From Cynocephalus volans (lineage: Eukaryota; Chordata; Mammalia; Dermoptera; Cynocephalidae), in contig NC_084464.1 in assembly GCF_027409185.1 (NCBI RefSeq), positions 46,537,095-46,601,094 on the forward strand: a stretch of DNA of 64,000 nucleotides, written 5' to 3'. A program made the translations under genes and the position numbers. The notes beneath the pieces are model-generated. The model worked only from the letters and a program-made list of their open reading frames with translations. It made no database searches and was not told the origin of the DNA. Shown here in pieces: positions 8,598-20,174 of the stretch; position 1 is the first letter of the stretch, and the number at the start of each line of letters is the position of its first letter.

Positions 8598-11500
8598 ATG
8601 CTAGGAATAAATCAACACCTTTCAATAACAACTCTTAATGTTAAAGGCTTAAATTCCCCAATTAAAAGACACAGACTGGCTGACTGGATCAAAAAGCAGG
8701 ACCCAACTATATGCTGCCTACAAGAGACCCACCTCACCCATAAAGATTCACACAGACTAAGAGTGAAAGGATGGAAAAAGATTTACCATGCAAACAGAAA
8801 AGAAAAACGAGCAGGAGTGGCTATTCTTATATCTGACAAAATAGACTTTAAACTAAAAACCATAAAAAGAGACAATGAGGGACACTACTTAATGATAAAA
8901 GGACTGATCCATCAAGAAGACATAACAATCATAAATATGTATGCACCCAATGTTGGAGCAGCCAGATTTATAAAACAAACTCTATTAGACCTAAAGAAGG
9001 AAATAGACACTAATACCATAATAGCAGGGGACCTGAACACTCCACTGTCAATATTAGACAGATCATCTAGGCAAAGAATCAGTAGAGAAACACAAGATCT
9101 AAACAAGACTCTAGACCAATTGGAATTGGCAGATATCTACAGAACATTCCACCCAACAACCTCAGAATATTCATTCTTCTCATCAGCACATGGATCATTC
9201 TCCAGGATAGATCACATATTAGGTCACAAATCAAGTCTCAATAAATTCAAAAAAATTGGAATTATCCCATGTATCTTCTCAGACCACAATGGATTAAAAC
9301 TAGAAATTAATAACAAACAAAACTCTGGAAACTATGCAAACACATGGAAATTAAACAGCATTCTACTTAATGACATATGGGTCCAAGAAGAAATTAAGCA
9401 GGAAATCAAAAAGTTTATTGAAACTAATGAAAACAATGATACATCATACCAAAACCTGTGGGATACTGCAAAAGCAGTATTGAGGGGAAAATTTATTGCA
9501 TTAAATGCTCACTTCAGAAGAATGGAAAGATGGCAAGTGAACAACCTAACACTTCACCTTAAAGAACTAGAAAAACAAGAACAATCCAATCCTAAAGTTA
9601 GCAGACGGAAAGAAATCATTAAGATCAGAGCAGAACTGAATGAAATTGAAAACCAAAAAACAATTCAAAAGATCAACGAATCAAAAAGTTGGTTTTTTGA
9701 AAAGATAAATAAAATTGACAAACCATTAGCATGGCTAACAAAAAAAAGAAGAGAGAAGACTCAAATAACAAAAATTAGAAATGAAAAAGGCGATATTACA
9801 ACTGATTCATCTGAAATACAAGGAATCATTCGAGACTACTATAAACAACTATACGCCAACAAATTTGAAAATCTGGAGGAAATGGATAAATTTCTGGACA
9901 CACACAAGCTCCCAAAACTGAACCGTGAAGACGTAGAAAATTTGAACAGACCAATAACAATAAAGGAGATTGAAGCTGTTATCAGAAGGCTCCCAACAAA
10001 GAAGAGCCCAGGACCAGATGGATTCACAGCAGAATTTTACCAAACATTCAAAGAGGAATTGACACCGATTCTTTACAAACTATTCCAAAAGATTGAAACG
10101 GACGCAAATCTCCCAAACTCATTCTATGAAGCAAACATCATCCTGATACCAAAACCAGGTAAAGATATAACCAAAAAAGAAAACTACAGGCCGATATCCT
10201 TGATGAATATAGATGCAAAAATCCTCACTAAAATACTAGCAAACAGAATACAGCAACACATACGAAAAATTATTCATCATGATCAAGTGGGATTCATCCC
10301 AGGGATGCAAGGTTGGTTCAACATACGCAAATCAATAAATGTGATACACCATATTAATAAACTCAAACACCAGGACCATATGATCATCTCTATAGATGCT
10401 GAAAAAGCATTTGATAAAGTTCAGCACTCATTCATGACAAAGACCCTCTATAAGTTAGGTATAGAGGGAAAGTATCTCAACATAATTAAAGCCATATATG
10501 ACAAACCCACTGCCAATATCATCCTGAAAGGGGAAAAGCTGAAAGCTTTTCCTTTAAGAACAGGCACTAGACAAGGATGCCCACTCTCACCACTCCTATT
10601 CAACATAGTGTTGGAAGTACTAGCCAGAGCAATCAGAGAAGAGAAGGAAATAAAGGGCATCCAGATTGGAAAAGATGAAGTCAAACTGTCCCTGTTTGCA
10701 GATGACATGATCCTATATATCGAACAGCCTAAAACCTCTACAAAAAAACTGTTGGAATTGATAAATGATTTCAGCACAGTAGCAGGATACAAAATCAACA
10801 CACAAAAATCAGTAGCATTTCTTTTCTCCAATAGTGAACATGCAGAAGGCGAAATCAAGAAAGCCTGCCCATTTACAATAGCCACCAAAAAAATAAAATA
10901 CTTAGGAATTGAGTTAACCAAGGAGGTGAAAAATCTCTATAATGAGAACTACAAACCACTGCTGAGAGAAATTAGAGAGGATACAAGAAGATGGAAAGAT
11001 ATTCCATGCTCTTGGATTGGAAGAATCAACATAGTGAAAATGTCCATACTACCCAAAGTGATATACAAATTCAATGCAATCCCCATCAAAATTCCAAAGA
11101 CATTTTTCTCAGAAATGGAAAAAACTATTCAGACATTTATATGGAACAATAAAAGACCACGAATAGCCAAAGCAATGCTCAGCAAAAAAAATAAAGCTGG
11201 AGGCATAACACTACCTGACTTTAAGCTATACTACAAAGCTATAATAACCAAAACAGTATGGTACTGGCATAAAAACAGACACACTGACCAATGGAATAGA
11301 ATAGAGAATCCAGAAATCAACCCACACACTTACTGCCATCTGATCTTTGACAAAGGCACCAAGCCTATTCACTGGGGAAGGGACTGCCTCTTCAGCAAGT
11401 GGTGTTGGGATAACTGGATATCGATATGCAGGAGAATGAAACTAGATCCATACCTCTCACCGTATACTAAAATCAACTCAAAATGGATTAAGGATTTAAA

Positions 11501-12425
11501 TATACACCCTGAGACAATAAAACTTCTTAAAGAAAACATAGGGGAAACATTTCAGGAAATAGGACTGGGCACAGACTTCATGAATACGACCCCAAAAGCA
11601 CGGGCAACCAAAGGAAAAATAAACAAATGGGATTATATCAAACTAAAAAGCTTCTGCACAGCAAAAGAAACAATTAAAAGAGGTAAAAGACAACCAACAG
11701 AGTGGGAGAAAATATTTGCAAAATATACATCTGACAAAGGATTAATATCCAGAATATATAAGGAACTCAAACAACTTTACAAGAAGAAAACAAGCAACCC
11801 AATTAAAAAATGGGCAAAAGAGCTAAGTAGGCATTTCTCTAAGGAAGATATCCAAATGGCCAACAGACATATGAAAAAATGCTCAACATCACTCAGCATC
11901 CGGGAAATGCAAATCAAAACCACATTGAGATACCATCTAACCCCAGTTAGGATGGCTAAAATCCAAAAGACTATGAACGATAAATGCTGGCGAGGCTGCG
12001 GAGAAAAAGGAACTCTCATACATTGTTGGTGGGACTGCAAAATGGTGCAGCCTCTATGGAAAATGGTATGGAGGTTCCTTAAACAATTGCAAATAGATCT
12101 ACCATACGACCCAGCCATCCCACTGTTGGGAATATACCCAGAGGAATGGAAATCATCAAGTCGAAGGTATACCTGTTCCCCAATGTTCATCGCAGCACTC
12201 TTTACAATAGCCAAGAGTTGGAACCAGCCCAAATGCCCATCATCAGATGAGTGGATACGGAAAATGTGGTACATCTACGCAATGGAATACTACTCAGCTA
12301 TAAAAACGAATGAAATACTGCCATTTGCAACAACATGGATGGACCTTGAGAGAATTATATTAAGTGAAACAAGTCAGGCACAGAAAGAGAAATACCACAT
12401 GTTCTCACTTATTGGAGGGAGCTAA
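8598..12425 (+). CDS. L1 ORF2p, endonuclease and reverse transcriptase
   Basis: The open frame of 1275 codons is the usual mammalian ORF2p length. The N-terminal ~235 residues are an APE-type endonuclease with the expected signature segments: NVKGLN, LQETHL, MYAPN, AGDLNT and SDHN. The reverse transcriptase domain has [12 protein letters not shown], the [12 protein letters not shown] block and FADDMILYI; the FADD motif sits near residue 700, as in human ORF2p. Near residue 1130 is the C-terminal cysteine motif, C-x3-C-x7-H-x4-C ([18 protein letters not shown]). It nicks genomic DNA at T/A-rich sites and copies L1 RNA there, and it also mobilises SINEs. All motifs needed for activity can be read. 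Activity itself is inferred. Confidence 0.97.
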   Translation: MLGINQHLSITTLNVKGLNSPIKRHRLADWIKKQDPTICCLQETHLTHKDSHRLRVKGWKKIYHANRKEKRAGVAILISDKIDFKLKTIKRDNEGHYLMIKGLIHQEDITIINMYAPNVGAARFIKQTLLDLKKEIDTNTIIAGDLNTPLSILDRSSRQRISRETQDLNKTLDQLELADIYRTFHPTTSEYSFFSSAHGSFSRIDHILGHKSSLNKFKKIGIIPCIFSDHNGLKLEINNKQNSGNYANTWKLNSILLNDIWVQEEIKQEIKKFIETNENNDTSYQNLWDTAKAVLRGKFIALNAHFRRMERWQVNNLTLHLKELEKQEQSNPKVSRRKEIIKIRAELNEIENQKTIQKINESKSWFFEKINKIDKPLAWLTKKRREKTQITKIRNEKGDITTDSSEIQGIIRDYYKQLYANKFENLEEMDKFLDTHKLPKLNREDVENLNRPITIKEIEAVIRRLPTKKSPGPDGFTAEFYQTFKEELTPILYKLFQKIETDANLPNSFYEANIILIPKPGKDITKKENYRPISLMNIDAKILTKILANRIQQHIRKIIHHDQVGFIPGMQGWFNIRKSINVIHHINKLKHQDHMIISIDAEKAFDKVQHSFMTKTLYKLGIEGKYLNIIKAIYDKPTANIILKGEKLKAFPLRTGTRQGCPLSPLLFNIVLEVLARAIREEKEIKGIQIGKDEVKLSLFADDMILYIEQPKTSTKKLLELINDFSTVAGYKINTQKSVAFLFSNSEHAEGEIKKACPFTIATKKIKYLGIELTKEVKNLYNENYKPLLREIREDTRRWKDIPCSWIGRINIVKMSILPKVIYKFNAIPIKIPKTFFSEMEKTIQTFIWNNKRPRIAKAMLSKKNKAGGITLPDFKLYYKAIITKTVWYWHKNRHTDQWNRIENPEINPHTYCHLIFDKGTKPIHWGRDCLFSKWCWDNWISICRRMKLDPYLSPYTKINSKWIKDLNIHPETIKLLKENIGETFQEIGLGTDFMNTTPKARATKGKINKWDYIKLKSFCTAKETIKRGKRQPTEWEKIFAKYTSDKGLISRIYKELKQLYKKKTSNPIKKWAKELSRHFSKEDIQMANRHMKKCSTSLSIREMQIKTTLRYHLTPVRMAKIQKTMNDKCWRGCGEKGTLIHCWWDCKMVQPLWKMVWRFLKQLQIDLPYDPAIPLLGIYPEEWKSSSRRYTCSPMFIAALFTIAKSWNQPKCPSSDEWIRKMWYIYAMEYYSAIKTNEILPFATTWMDLERIILSETSQAQKEKYHMFSLIGGS

Positions 12426-12662
12426 ACATTAATATATAAATTCACACACACACATACACACACACACACACAAATCGGGGGGGGGAGGGAAGAAGATATA
12501 ACAACCACAATTACTTGAAGTTGATACAACAAGCAAACAGAAAGGACATTGTTGGGGGGGAGGGGGGGGAGGGAGAAGGGAGGGAGGTTTTGGTGATGGG
12601 GAGCATTAATCAGCTACAATGTATATCGACAAAATAAAATTAAAAAAAAAAATAAATAAAAT
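12426..12662 (+). other. L1 3' UTR with CA repeat, G-rich tract and poly(A) signal
   Basis: It contains a CA dinucleotide run (about 12442-12471), two G-rich polypurine runs (12477-12490 and 12552-12592), AATAAA at 12633-12638 and an A-rich tail. The same tail, in a truncated copy, occurs at 30189-30396, so this subfamily has been active more than once here. Confidence 0.85.
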
Positions 12663-12677
12663 AAAATAAAAAACACA

Positions 12678-13782
12678 TTTCTAAATGTGGAAATAATCCA
12701 AGGGAAAGTCTGAAGGGAAATAAAAATATAAAACTGAAGAGAGGTAGGGCCTTTAAACATTAAACTAAATGAAAACACAACATATCAAAATTTGTGGGAC
12801 AAGGTAAAGCACTAATGAGAGGCAAATTTACAGCACTAAAATGCATACACTAGAAAAGAGGAAAAAGTTTCAAATCAGTAATCTAAGCTCCCACCCCCAA
12901 GAACCTAGAAAAAGAAGAGCAAATAAAAAGAAGCCCAAAGCAAGAAGGAGGGAAGGAGATATTAAAGGTAAAAGCAAAATCAATAAAATAAAAAGCAAAA
13001 TAATAGAAAAAATCAATAAAGCAAAGAGCTGGTTTTATGAAAAGATAAATAAAACTGAATAATCTGTAGCTAAACTGACCAAAAAATAAAGAGAGAGAAG
13101 ATGTAGATTACCAATATCAGGAATAAAACAAGGTATCACTGCAGATCCTGCAGTCATCAAAAGGATAATTAGACAATATTATGCACAATTCTTCATACAT
13201 AAATTTGACAACTTAGGCCAAATGGACCAATCCCTCAAAAAACATACTCTGTCAAAACTCACTCAATGTGAAATAAATAATTCCAATAGCCTTATAAGTA
13301 CTGAATCCATAATTTAAAAAAAAATGTCCAAGTCCAGATGATTTCACTGGAGAATTCCACCAAATGCTTAAAGAAGAATTAAAACCAATTCTATGCAATC
13401 TGTTTCCAGAATACAGAAGAGGAATACTTCCTGATTCATTAATTCTATGAAGCTAACATTACCTTGATACCAAAACCAGAAAAAAAGAAAACTAGAGACC
13501 AATAACCCTCATGAATATAGGCACACAAAAAGTCCCTAGCAAAATATTAGCAAATAGAATTCAGATATATATATATATACACCATGACCAAGTGGAGTTT
13601 ATTCCAGGGCTGCAAGGCTGGTCAATATTTGACGATCAATAAGTGTAATTGAACATATTTACAAACTAAAGCAGAAAAAAATCACATTATTTTATCAATT
13701 GATGCAGAAAAGAGTTGAACAAAATTCAACATTCATTCATGAGTAAGAAAAAAATACTCTCAGAAAAAATGGAAATAGAGGG
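12678..13782 (+). mobile_element. Old L1 (copy A) segment 3: ORF2 endonuclease/RT
   Basis: It continues ORF2 from segment 2 after the young L1 (ACATTTCTAAATGTGGAAATA, then CCAGATGATTTCACTGGAGAATTC and ATGACCAAGTGGAGTTTATTCC). Frames are broken by indels and stops. A short AT repeat lies at about 13566-13579. It ends where the MLT1-like LTR inserted. Confidence 0.8.
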
Positions 13783-13898
13783 TGAATAATAGCTCCCCCC
13801 AAATGTCACATCCTAATCGACAGAATCTGTGAATATGTTACTGTACATGGCAAAAGGTACTTTGCAGATGTGATTAAATGAAGGATCTTGGGCATGGG
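13783..13898 (+). mobile_element. MLT1-like LTR (no. 1), 5' part
   Basis: TGAATAATAGCTCCCCCCAA, CACATCCTAATCGACAGAATC and GGTACTTTGCAGATGTGATTAAA are hallmark MLT1 LTR segments. It is cut by an L1 fragment (13899-15418). The LTR resumes at 15419 with a 47-bp overlap and ends near 16707. Confidence 0.8.
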
Positions 13899-15418
13899 AT
13901 TGGCATAGAAACTGACACATGAACCAATGGAACAGAACAGAGAACCTAGAAATAAATCCATGTATCTATAGTCAATTGATCTTTGACAAAAGTGCCAAAA
14001 ACATACATTACGGAAAAGACAGCCTCTTCGATATACAGTGCTGGGAAAACTAGATATCCATTCCCAGAAGAAACTAGACTCCTATCTCTCACCACATACC
14101 AAAATCAACCCAAAATGGATTAAAGACTTAAATTAAAACCTAAAATTATGAAAGTACTAGAAGAAAACATATGGCAAACACTCCAAGACACTGGAGGGGG
14201 CAAAAATATTATGGAGAAGATTGCTAAAGCAAAGGCAACAAAAGCAAAAATAGACATATGGATTACATCGAATTAAAAAGCTTTACATAGTAAAAGAAAC
14301 AATCAAAACCGAGCCAAGAGGCAACCAACAGGATGGGAGAAAATATTTGCAAATTATTCATCCAACAAGGGATTACAATCCAGAATATATAAAGAATTTA
14401 AACAACCCAACAGCAGAAAAGCAAACAAATAATCTGACTAAAAAAAGGGCAAATGACCTGAAAAGACCTTTCTCAAAAGAAGACATACAAACGGGCAACA
14501 GGTATGTGAAAAAATGCTCAACATCACTAATTACCAGGGAAACACAAATCAAACCACAATGAGATATCATCTCATTCCAGCTGGAATGGCTATTATCAAA
14601 AAGACAAAACATAAATACTGACGATGCGGAGAAAAGGGAACTTTCACACTATAGAAAACAGTAAGGAGGTTTCTCAAAAAACTAAATATAGAACTACCAT
14701 ATGATCCAGCAATCTTACTACTAGGTATTTATCCAAAGGAAAAAAAATTTGCATACTGAAAAGATATCTATACTTCCATTTTTATTACAGCACTATTTAC
14801 AATAGCCATGATATGGAATCAACCAAGGTGTCCATCAACAGATGAATGGATAAAGAAAATGTGCTATATATACACAATGGAATAGTACTCAGCCACAAAG
14901 AAAGAATAAAATCTTGTCATTCACAGCAACATGGATGAGCCTGGAAGACACTATGTTAAGTGAGATGTTAAGGTGCAGAAAGATGAATACTGAATGTTCT
15001 CACTCATTTGTGGAAACTAAAAAATAAACAAATAATAACAATAATAGTTGAACTTTTAGAAGCAGACAGTAGAATTGTGGTTTTATTGACTAAGAAGGGA
15101 AAGGGGAGGTGGGATAGGGAGAGACTGGTTAATGGACACAAAATTACAGCTAGATAAGAAAAATAAGTTTTAGTGGTATACAGTGGTGCTAGGCATTGAA
15201 ATTAACAATAATTTACTGTATGTTATCAAATGGCTAGAAGAGAGATCAAATGTTATCATAAAGAAAGGATTAAGTTTTACAATGATAAATATGCTATCAC
15301 CCTGATTTGATCATCACACATTGTATACATGTATTTAAATATAATTCTTTACCCCCATAAGTATGTACACTCAATACATTTCAATTTTTTAAAAAAATAT
15401 TTTTTAAAAGTATAAAAG
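13899..15418 (+). mobile_element. 5'-truncated old L1 inserted in the MLT1-like LTR
   Basis: The sequence runs from late ORF2 (ACCAATGGAACAGAACAGAG, GATCTTTGACAAAAGTGCC) through the 3' end (AAATATGTACACTCA-type tail, A-rich at 15390-15415). ORFs such as 14347-14562 are ORF2 remnants. It is flanked by two copies of about 47 bp of the LTR (13852-13898 and 15419-15466). Confidence 0.8.
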
Positions 15419-15660
15419 AAAAGGTACTTTGCAGATGTGATTAAACCAAGGATCTTGAGAAGGGAAGATTATCCTGGATTATCTGGAAGGGCCCAATGTG
15501 ATCACAATGGCTATTAAAAGAGGGAGGGAGGAGGATCAAAATAAGAGAGGAGATGCGATGATGGAAGTGAAGTTTGTAGCTTTGAAGATGGAGGAAGTAG
15601 TGACCAGCCAAGGAATATGGCAGCCTCTAGGAGCAGGAAAAGTCAGGGAAACACTTTTCT
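15419..15660 (+). mobile_element. MLT1-like LTR (no. 1), middle part
   Basis: GGTACTTTGCAGATGTGATT, GATTATCCTGGATTATCTGG, AGGGCCCAATGTGATCACAA and GCAGCCTCTAGGAGC continue LTR no. 1. A second MLT1-like LTR then interrupts it. Confidence 0.75.
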
Positions 15661-16540
15661 TTTGTTTGTTGTAGGCTGAATAATACCCACCCAAAGATAT
15701 TCGGTCCTAATTCCTGAAACCTGTAAATGTAAACTGTATATCGTTTCCTTGGGCTGCCATAACAAAGCACCATAAACTGTGTGGTTTAAACAACAACAAT
15801 AAATTTGTTTTATTTGAAAGCTAGAAGTCTAAAATCAAGGTGTCAGCAAAGTCGATTCCTTCTGAGGGTTGTGAGGAAGAATCTCTTCCCTGCCTCTCTT
15901 CTAAAGATGTCCCTTGACTTGTAGATGGAATTCTCTCTGTGTCACATCATCTTACCTTAGTATGTGTCTCTCACATCACATTCTTTTCCAAGGACACCAG
16001 TCACATTGAATTAGAGATTCACCCAACTCCAGTATGACTTCATGTTAACTAACTACTACATCTATGAAGACCTTGTTTCCAAATAAAGTCACATTCTGAG
16101 ATATTGGGGGAGACACAATTCAACCCATAGTATTTAACTTATAAGGAAAAGGGGTCTTTTCACACATGAATAAGAATTTTAAGATGGGGAGATTAACCTG
16201 GATTATCTGGGTAGGCCCTAAACCCATTCACAAGTATCCTTATAAGAAAGAGGCAGAAGGAAATTTGACACACACGGAAAACAACAATGTGACCTCTGTG
16301 TAACTATGGAGGCAAAGATTGGAGTAATGCGGCCACAAGTTAAGGAAAGCCAGCAGCAACCAGAAGACAGAAGAGGCAAGGAACAGAATCTACGCAAGAG
16401 CCTCCAGCAGATGCATGACACCTTGACTTTGGCCTGATGAAACGGATTTCTGGCCTCCAGAACTGGGAGAGAATAAATTACTGTTGTTTTAAGCCCCCCA
16501 GTTTGGGGTAATTTGTTACGCAGCCATAGGAAACTATTAT
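15661..16540 (+). mobile_element. MLT1-like LTR (no. 2) nested in LTR no. 1
   Basis: TGTTGTAGGCTGAATAATAC opens it. GGGGAGATTAACCTGGATTA, CTTATAAGAAAGAGGCAGAAG, CCAGAACTGGGAGAGAATAA and GTTTGGGGTAATTTGTTACG continue it. It is itself split by an antisense LTR at about 15737-16133. LTR no. 1 resumes at about 16541. Confidence 0.7.
15737..16133 (-). mobile_element. Antisense LTR-like insertion inside MLT1-like LTR no. 2
   Basis: TTTCCTTGGGCTGCCATAAC, ACCATAAACTGTGTGGTTTA, TCTAAAATCAAGGTGTCAGC and CTTCTGAGGGTTGTGAGG are the reverse complement of the 3' half of a MaLR-type LTR. The interruption explains why LTR no. 2 resumes at about 16134. Confidence 0.65.
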
Positions 16541-16707
16541 GTCTCTAAAGCCTCAAGAAGGAATGCTGCTCTGCCTATACCTTAATTTTAGCCCATAAAA
16601 TACATTTTGGACTTCTCATATCCAGAACTGCAAGATAATATATTTGAACTGTCTTTAAGCACTAAATTTTTGGAGCTTTGTTATAGCAGCAATAGGAAAC
16701 TAATTCA
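16541..16707 (+). mobile_element. MLT1-like LTR (no. 1), 3' end
   Basis: TAAAGCCTCAAGAAGGAATG, TTTTAGCCCATAAAATACAT, CAGAACTGCAAGATAATATA and AGCAATAGGAAACTAATTCA are the end of LTR no. 1. Confidence 0.7.
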
Positions 16708-17134
16708 GAGAACTTACTCAACTTGATGAAGAGCATTTATAAACGTACAGCTAACATTATATTTAATGGTGAAAGACTGAATGTATCCTCCCTAAGACCG
16801 GGAACAAGGAAAGGATGTCTGCTCTTACTAGTCTTATTAAACAGAGGGCTGGGAGTTCTAGCCAGTGCAATAAGGCAAGAAATAGAAATAAAAGACATTC
16901 ATATCAGAGAGGAAGAAATAAAACTATCTCTATTTACAGATGACATGATTGTTTATGTAGAAAATTTCAACGAATCTACAAAAAAATTCCTAGAACTAAT
17001 AAGTGAATTAAACAAGGTCATAGAGTACAAGATAAACATACAAATATCAATTGTATTCCCATACCAGCCATGAATATGTGGACACCATGATTAGAAATAA
17101 AACACCATTAAGAATAAATACTCCTTGATTCCTT
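16708..17134 (+). mobile_element. Old L1 (copy A) segment 4: reverse transcriptase region
   Basis: It resumes ORF2 from 13782. A 116-codon frame (16723-17073) includes RTANIIFNGERLNVSSLRPG and LSLFTDDMIVYVENF. The second is the RT active-site region with the FADD motif changed to FTDD, which is one sign of decay. Confidence 0.85.
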
Positions 17135-17559
17135 ACATGAGGTATCTAAAATAGTCAAACTCATAAAAAGCAGAAAATAGGATGGTGGTCACCAGGGCAT
17201 GAAGGAAGGAGGAAATGGTGAATTGTTCAATAGTGTGAAGTTTCAGTTATGCTAGATGAATAAGTTCTAGAGATCTGATGTACAACATGGTACCTACAGT
17301 AAACAATATGTATTGTGCACTTTCAAATATATTAAAAGGCTTGATCTTATGTTAAGAGTTCTTACCACAAAACAAAATAAAAAAACAAACAAACAAAAAA
17401 CATGGGAATTTTTGGAGGTAATGCATATGTTTAAGGTAAGGGCATCACAGGTGTATAAATATATCCAAACTCATCAAACTGTATATGTTAAACACATGCA
17501 ATTTTTGTATATCAATTATACCTCAATAAAGCTTAAAATCATTTTAAAATAAATAAAAT
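17135..17559 (+). mobile_element. Old L1 3'-end fragment inserted in L1 copy A
   Basis: The stretch TTACATGAGGTATCTAAAATAG...CAATTATACCTCAATAAAGC with an A-rich end is typical of old L1 3' ends. After it, copy A resumes in ORF2 (TCATTTACCATTTCTCAAGA). Confidence 0.65.
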
Positions 17560-17686
17560 GTCATTTACCATTTCTCAAGAAATTAAATCCTTAGGTGTAA
17601 ATCTAACAACACATGTACAGGACTGGTATGCTAAAAACTACATGATGCTGATGAAATAACTCAGAGAAGAATGAAATAACAGACGT
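17560..17686 (+). mobile_element. Old L1 (copy A) segment 5
   Basis: A short ORF2 stretch (AAATCCTTAGGTGTAAATC, ACTGGTATGCTAAAAACTAC) between the L1 tail at 17135-17559 and the antisense LTR. Confidence 0.7.
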
Positions 17687-18085
17687 ATTAGTCCATTTCT
17701 GTTGCTTATAACAAAATACCTGGAACTGGGTAATTTATAAGACAATGAAGTTTATTGCTTACAAGTTTCTGAGGCTAGGAAGTCCAAAGTCCAGGGAAAA
17801 CATCTGGTGAGAGTCTTGGTGGTGGCAATAGTGAGCCAGGGTTCTCACATGGCAGAAAATGCTGAGCAGAGATAGTTCCACATGCATTCTCCTTTTAAAG
17901 CCCTAGAACCACACCCCTGACCACCATTATTAATCCATTCACTATGATGTGGTTGTACAATGTAACCACCTCTTCAAGGTCCCACCTTTCAATTACCATA
18001 ATAGGATTTTCCACCCTCAACAGTTACAGTAGAGATTTAAGCTTCAATGAGGTTGGGGGGTGGGGAGGCTTCAATCTACAGCAGG
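17687..18085 (-). mobile_element. Antisense MaLR-type LTR in L1 copy A
   Basis: TATTAGTCCATTTCTGTTGC, CCTGGAACTGGGTAATTTAT, CAGGGTTCTCACATGGCAGA and CACCTCTTCAAGGTCCCACC are the complement of an MST/THE1-like LTR. L1 copy A continues directly after it (GACATACCATGTTCATGGAT). Confidence 0.75.
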
Positions 18086-19460
18086 AGACATACCATGTTC
18101 ATGGATTGTAACATTCAACATAATAAAGATGTCAAATTGATACACAGGTTTAACCCAATTCCTATCAAAATCCCAGAATGGTTTTTTGTAGATTTATACA
18201 AGATTATTCTATGCAAAGGCAAGGAACTAGAACAGCTAAAACAATATGAAAAAGAAGAATAAAGTGGGAAGAATGATTCTACCCAATTTCAAGACATTAT
18301 ATAGCTGCAGTAAGCAATACTGTTTGGTATGGCAGAGAGACAGACACATAGATCACTGGAACGGAATAGAGAACCCAGAAAGAGACCAACATACGTATGC
18401 CCAACTGATTTTTGACAAAGGTACAAAAGCAATTCAATGGAAAAAAGACTCCTTTTTAACTAATAGTGCTGAAGCAATTGGACAAACATAGGCAAAAAAT
18501 GTTCTTCAACCTAAGTCTCACAACTTACACAAAAATTAACTCAAAATGGATCATGGACTTAAGTATTAAACACAAAACTATAAAACTTTTAGCAAAAACC
18601 AAAATCTTTGGGATCTAGTGCTAGGCAAAGAGTTCTTACAATTGACACCAAATGCATGATTCATAAAAAGGAAAACTGATAAATTGGACTTTATTAAAAT
18701 TAAAAACTTTTTCTCTGTGAAAGACTCTGTTATGAGGAAGAAAAGACAAGCTACAGACTGAGAGAAGATAAATAAAACAATCCAATTAGAACATGGGCAA
18801 AAGAACATGGAGAAACATTTCACTGAAGAGAACATATAGATGGCAAATAAGCACATGAAAGAATGTTGAGCATCCTTAGCCATTTAAGAAATGCAAATCA
18901 AAATCAGAATGGCTAAAATAAAAAATAGAGACAACAGCAAATACTGATGAGGACGCAGAGAAACTGGATTATTCGTATATTACTGGTGGAAATATAAAAT
19001 TGTGCAGCCACTCTGGAAAACAGTTTAGCAGTTTTTTAATAACTAAATATGCAACTACCATACAACCTAGCAATTACATTCATGGTCATTTACCCCAGAG
19101 TAATGAAGACATATGTGCACACAAAAACCTGTACACAAATGTTTATAGTAACTATACTCATAATAGCCCCAAACAGGGAACAACCCAGATGTCCTTTAAC
19201 AGGTGAATGGTTAAATAACCTGGTTCATCCATATCATGGAATACTACTCAGCAATAAATAGGAAAAATTACTATTGATACACACAACCACTTGCATCAGT
19301 CTCCAGAGAATTATGCTGAGTGAAAGCAGCTATCCCCAAAAGTTACATACTGTACAATTCCACTCATGTAGCATTCTTGAAATGATAAAATTTTAGAAAT
19401 AAGGAACAAATTAGGGGTTGCCATGGGTTAAGGAGGGAGGAAAGTATGTATGGCTATAAA
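18086..19460 (+). mobile_element. Old L1 (copy A) segment 6: late ORF2 and 3' end
   Basis: Broken ORF2 C-terminal region: ACTGGAACGGAATAGAGAAC, CAACTGATTTTTGACAAAGG, then the ACACAAAAACCTGTACACAAATG block and ATACTACTCAGCAATAAATA. All frames are interrupted. With segments 1-5 this accounts for most of a single L1 from before 1585. Confidence 0.8.
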
Positions 19461-19776
19461 AGGGCAACCTGAGGAAATTCCCGTTGGAATTTATCCTACA
19501 GGTATCGTTGTGTATGAGCCCAGCATGTATAGGGTATTGTTCACTGCAGCACTGTAAAAGACTAAAACAACTCATTCAATAGGGTTAAGACAAGTATATT
19601 TCATCCACACAATGGAATAATACGCAGCTGTTCAAAAAGAAAAGAATATGTGCTGATATTTTTCAAGAAAATGTATGTGGTAGACAACAACTGTGTCTAT
19701 ATATCATCCACATTATATATTGCTGTATATGCTTAATATATATTTGTATATTATATGTATGTATGTATATACATGC

Positions 19777-19850
19777 AAGGGTACTTTTAAAGTTTATGGG
19801 AAAATAGAATTAAAAGATAAGCATCTTTTAATGAACTTTTTGAAGTATCC

Positions 19851-19852
<2 letters not shown>
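19777..19852. mobile_element. Short hairpin MITE (copy 1)
   Basis: The 76-bp element has terminal inverted repeats: AAGGGTACTTTTAAAGTTTATGG at the left and its imperfect complement TGAACTTTTTGAAGTATCCTT at the right. The centre is AATTAAAAGATAA. A clearly related copy is at 36169-36247. A Tc1/mariner-type MITE is the likeliest class. Confidence 0.7.

Positions 19853-19886
<34 letters not shown>
19851..19886. repeat. (TG)n microsatellite
   Basis: About 18 uninterrupted TG units directly follow the right end of the hairpin MITE. Confidence 0.95.
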
Positions 19887-19887
<1 letters not shown>

Positions 19888-20174
19888 CTTGCACATGCTT
19901 GCAGACTGTCTCTGAAAGGACAAACAAAAAACTAGTAATAGTGGTTACATCTGGGCAAGGGATGAGAGAGAGACCAACTTTTCACTGTGTAAGCTTTGTA
20001 ACCATGTATACATACTATTTACTTAAAAAGTATATAAATATAAGGCCATTTTTTCAAGACATCACTGAAAATAGTGGAGTAAGGAACTCCAAGGATTGGT
20101 CCCTCTACTGAAGCAACAATTAAATTGAAAAAAACCTCTCAGAATCAACATTTTTGGAATGGATTAAAAGAAAA

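Larger units (their letters stand above)
5925..12662 (+). mobile_element. Young full-length L1 (LINE-1) with both ORFs open
   Basis: The element has a GC-rich 5' UTR (from about 5925, with a CAAGATGGCGGCGGC start block), ORF1 at 7430-8410, a 187-bp spacer, ORF2 at 8598-12425, and a 3' UTR with a CA repeat and a G-rich polypurine tract. AATAAA (12633-12638) and an A-rich tail close it. The duplication AAAATAAAAAACACA is seen at 5896-5910 and 12663-12677. A partial second copy of the left repeat at 5912-5924 leaves the exact 5' end uncertain by about 15 bp. It inserted into old L1 copy A, which resumes at 12678. With no stop or frameshift in either ORF, it is a candidate for recent or current activity. 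Confidence 0.95.
19461..20174 (+). mobile_element. Old LINE 3' fragment with a hairpin MITE and TG repeat inside
   Basis: The CCACACAATGGAATAATACG and TAGTGGTTACATCTGGGCAAG blocks resemble an old L1/HAL1 3' end. The assignment is weak. It is interrupted by the hairpin element at 19777-19852 and the TG run. Confidence 0.5.

Noticed and set aside
17313-17552. 79-codon frame rich in Lys/Gln
   Set aside because: It is part of an old L1 3' end, not a gene.
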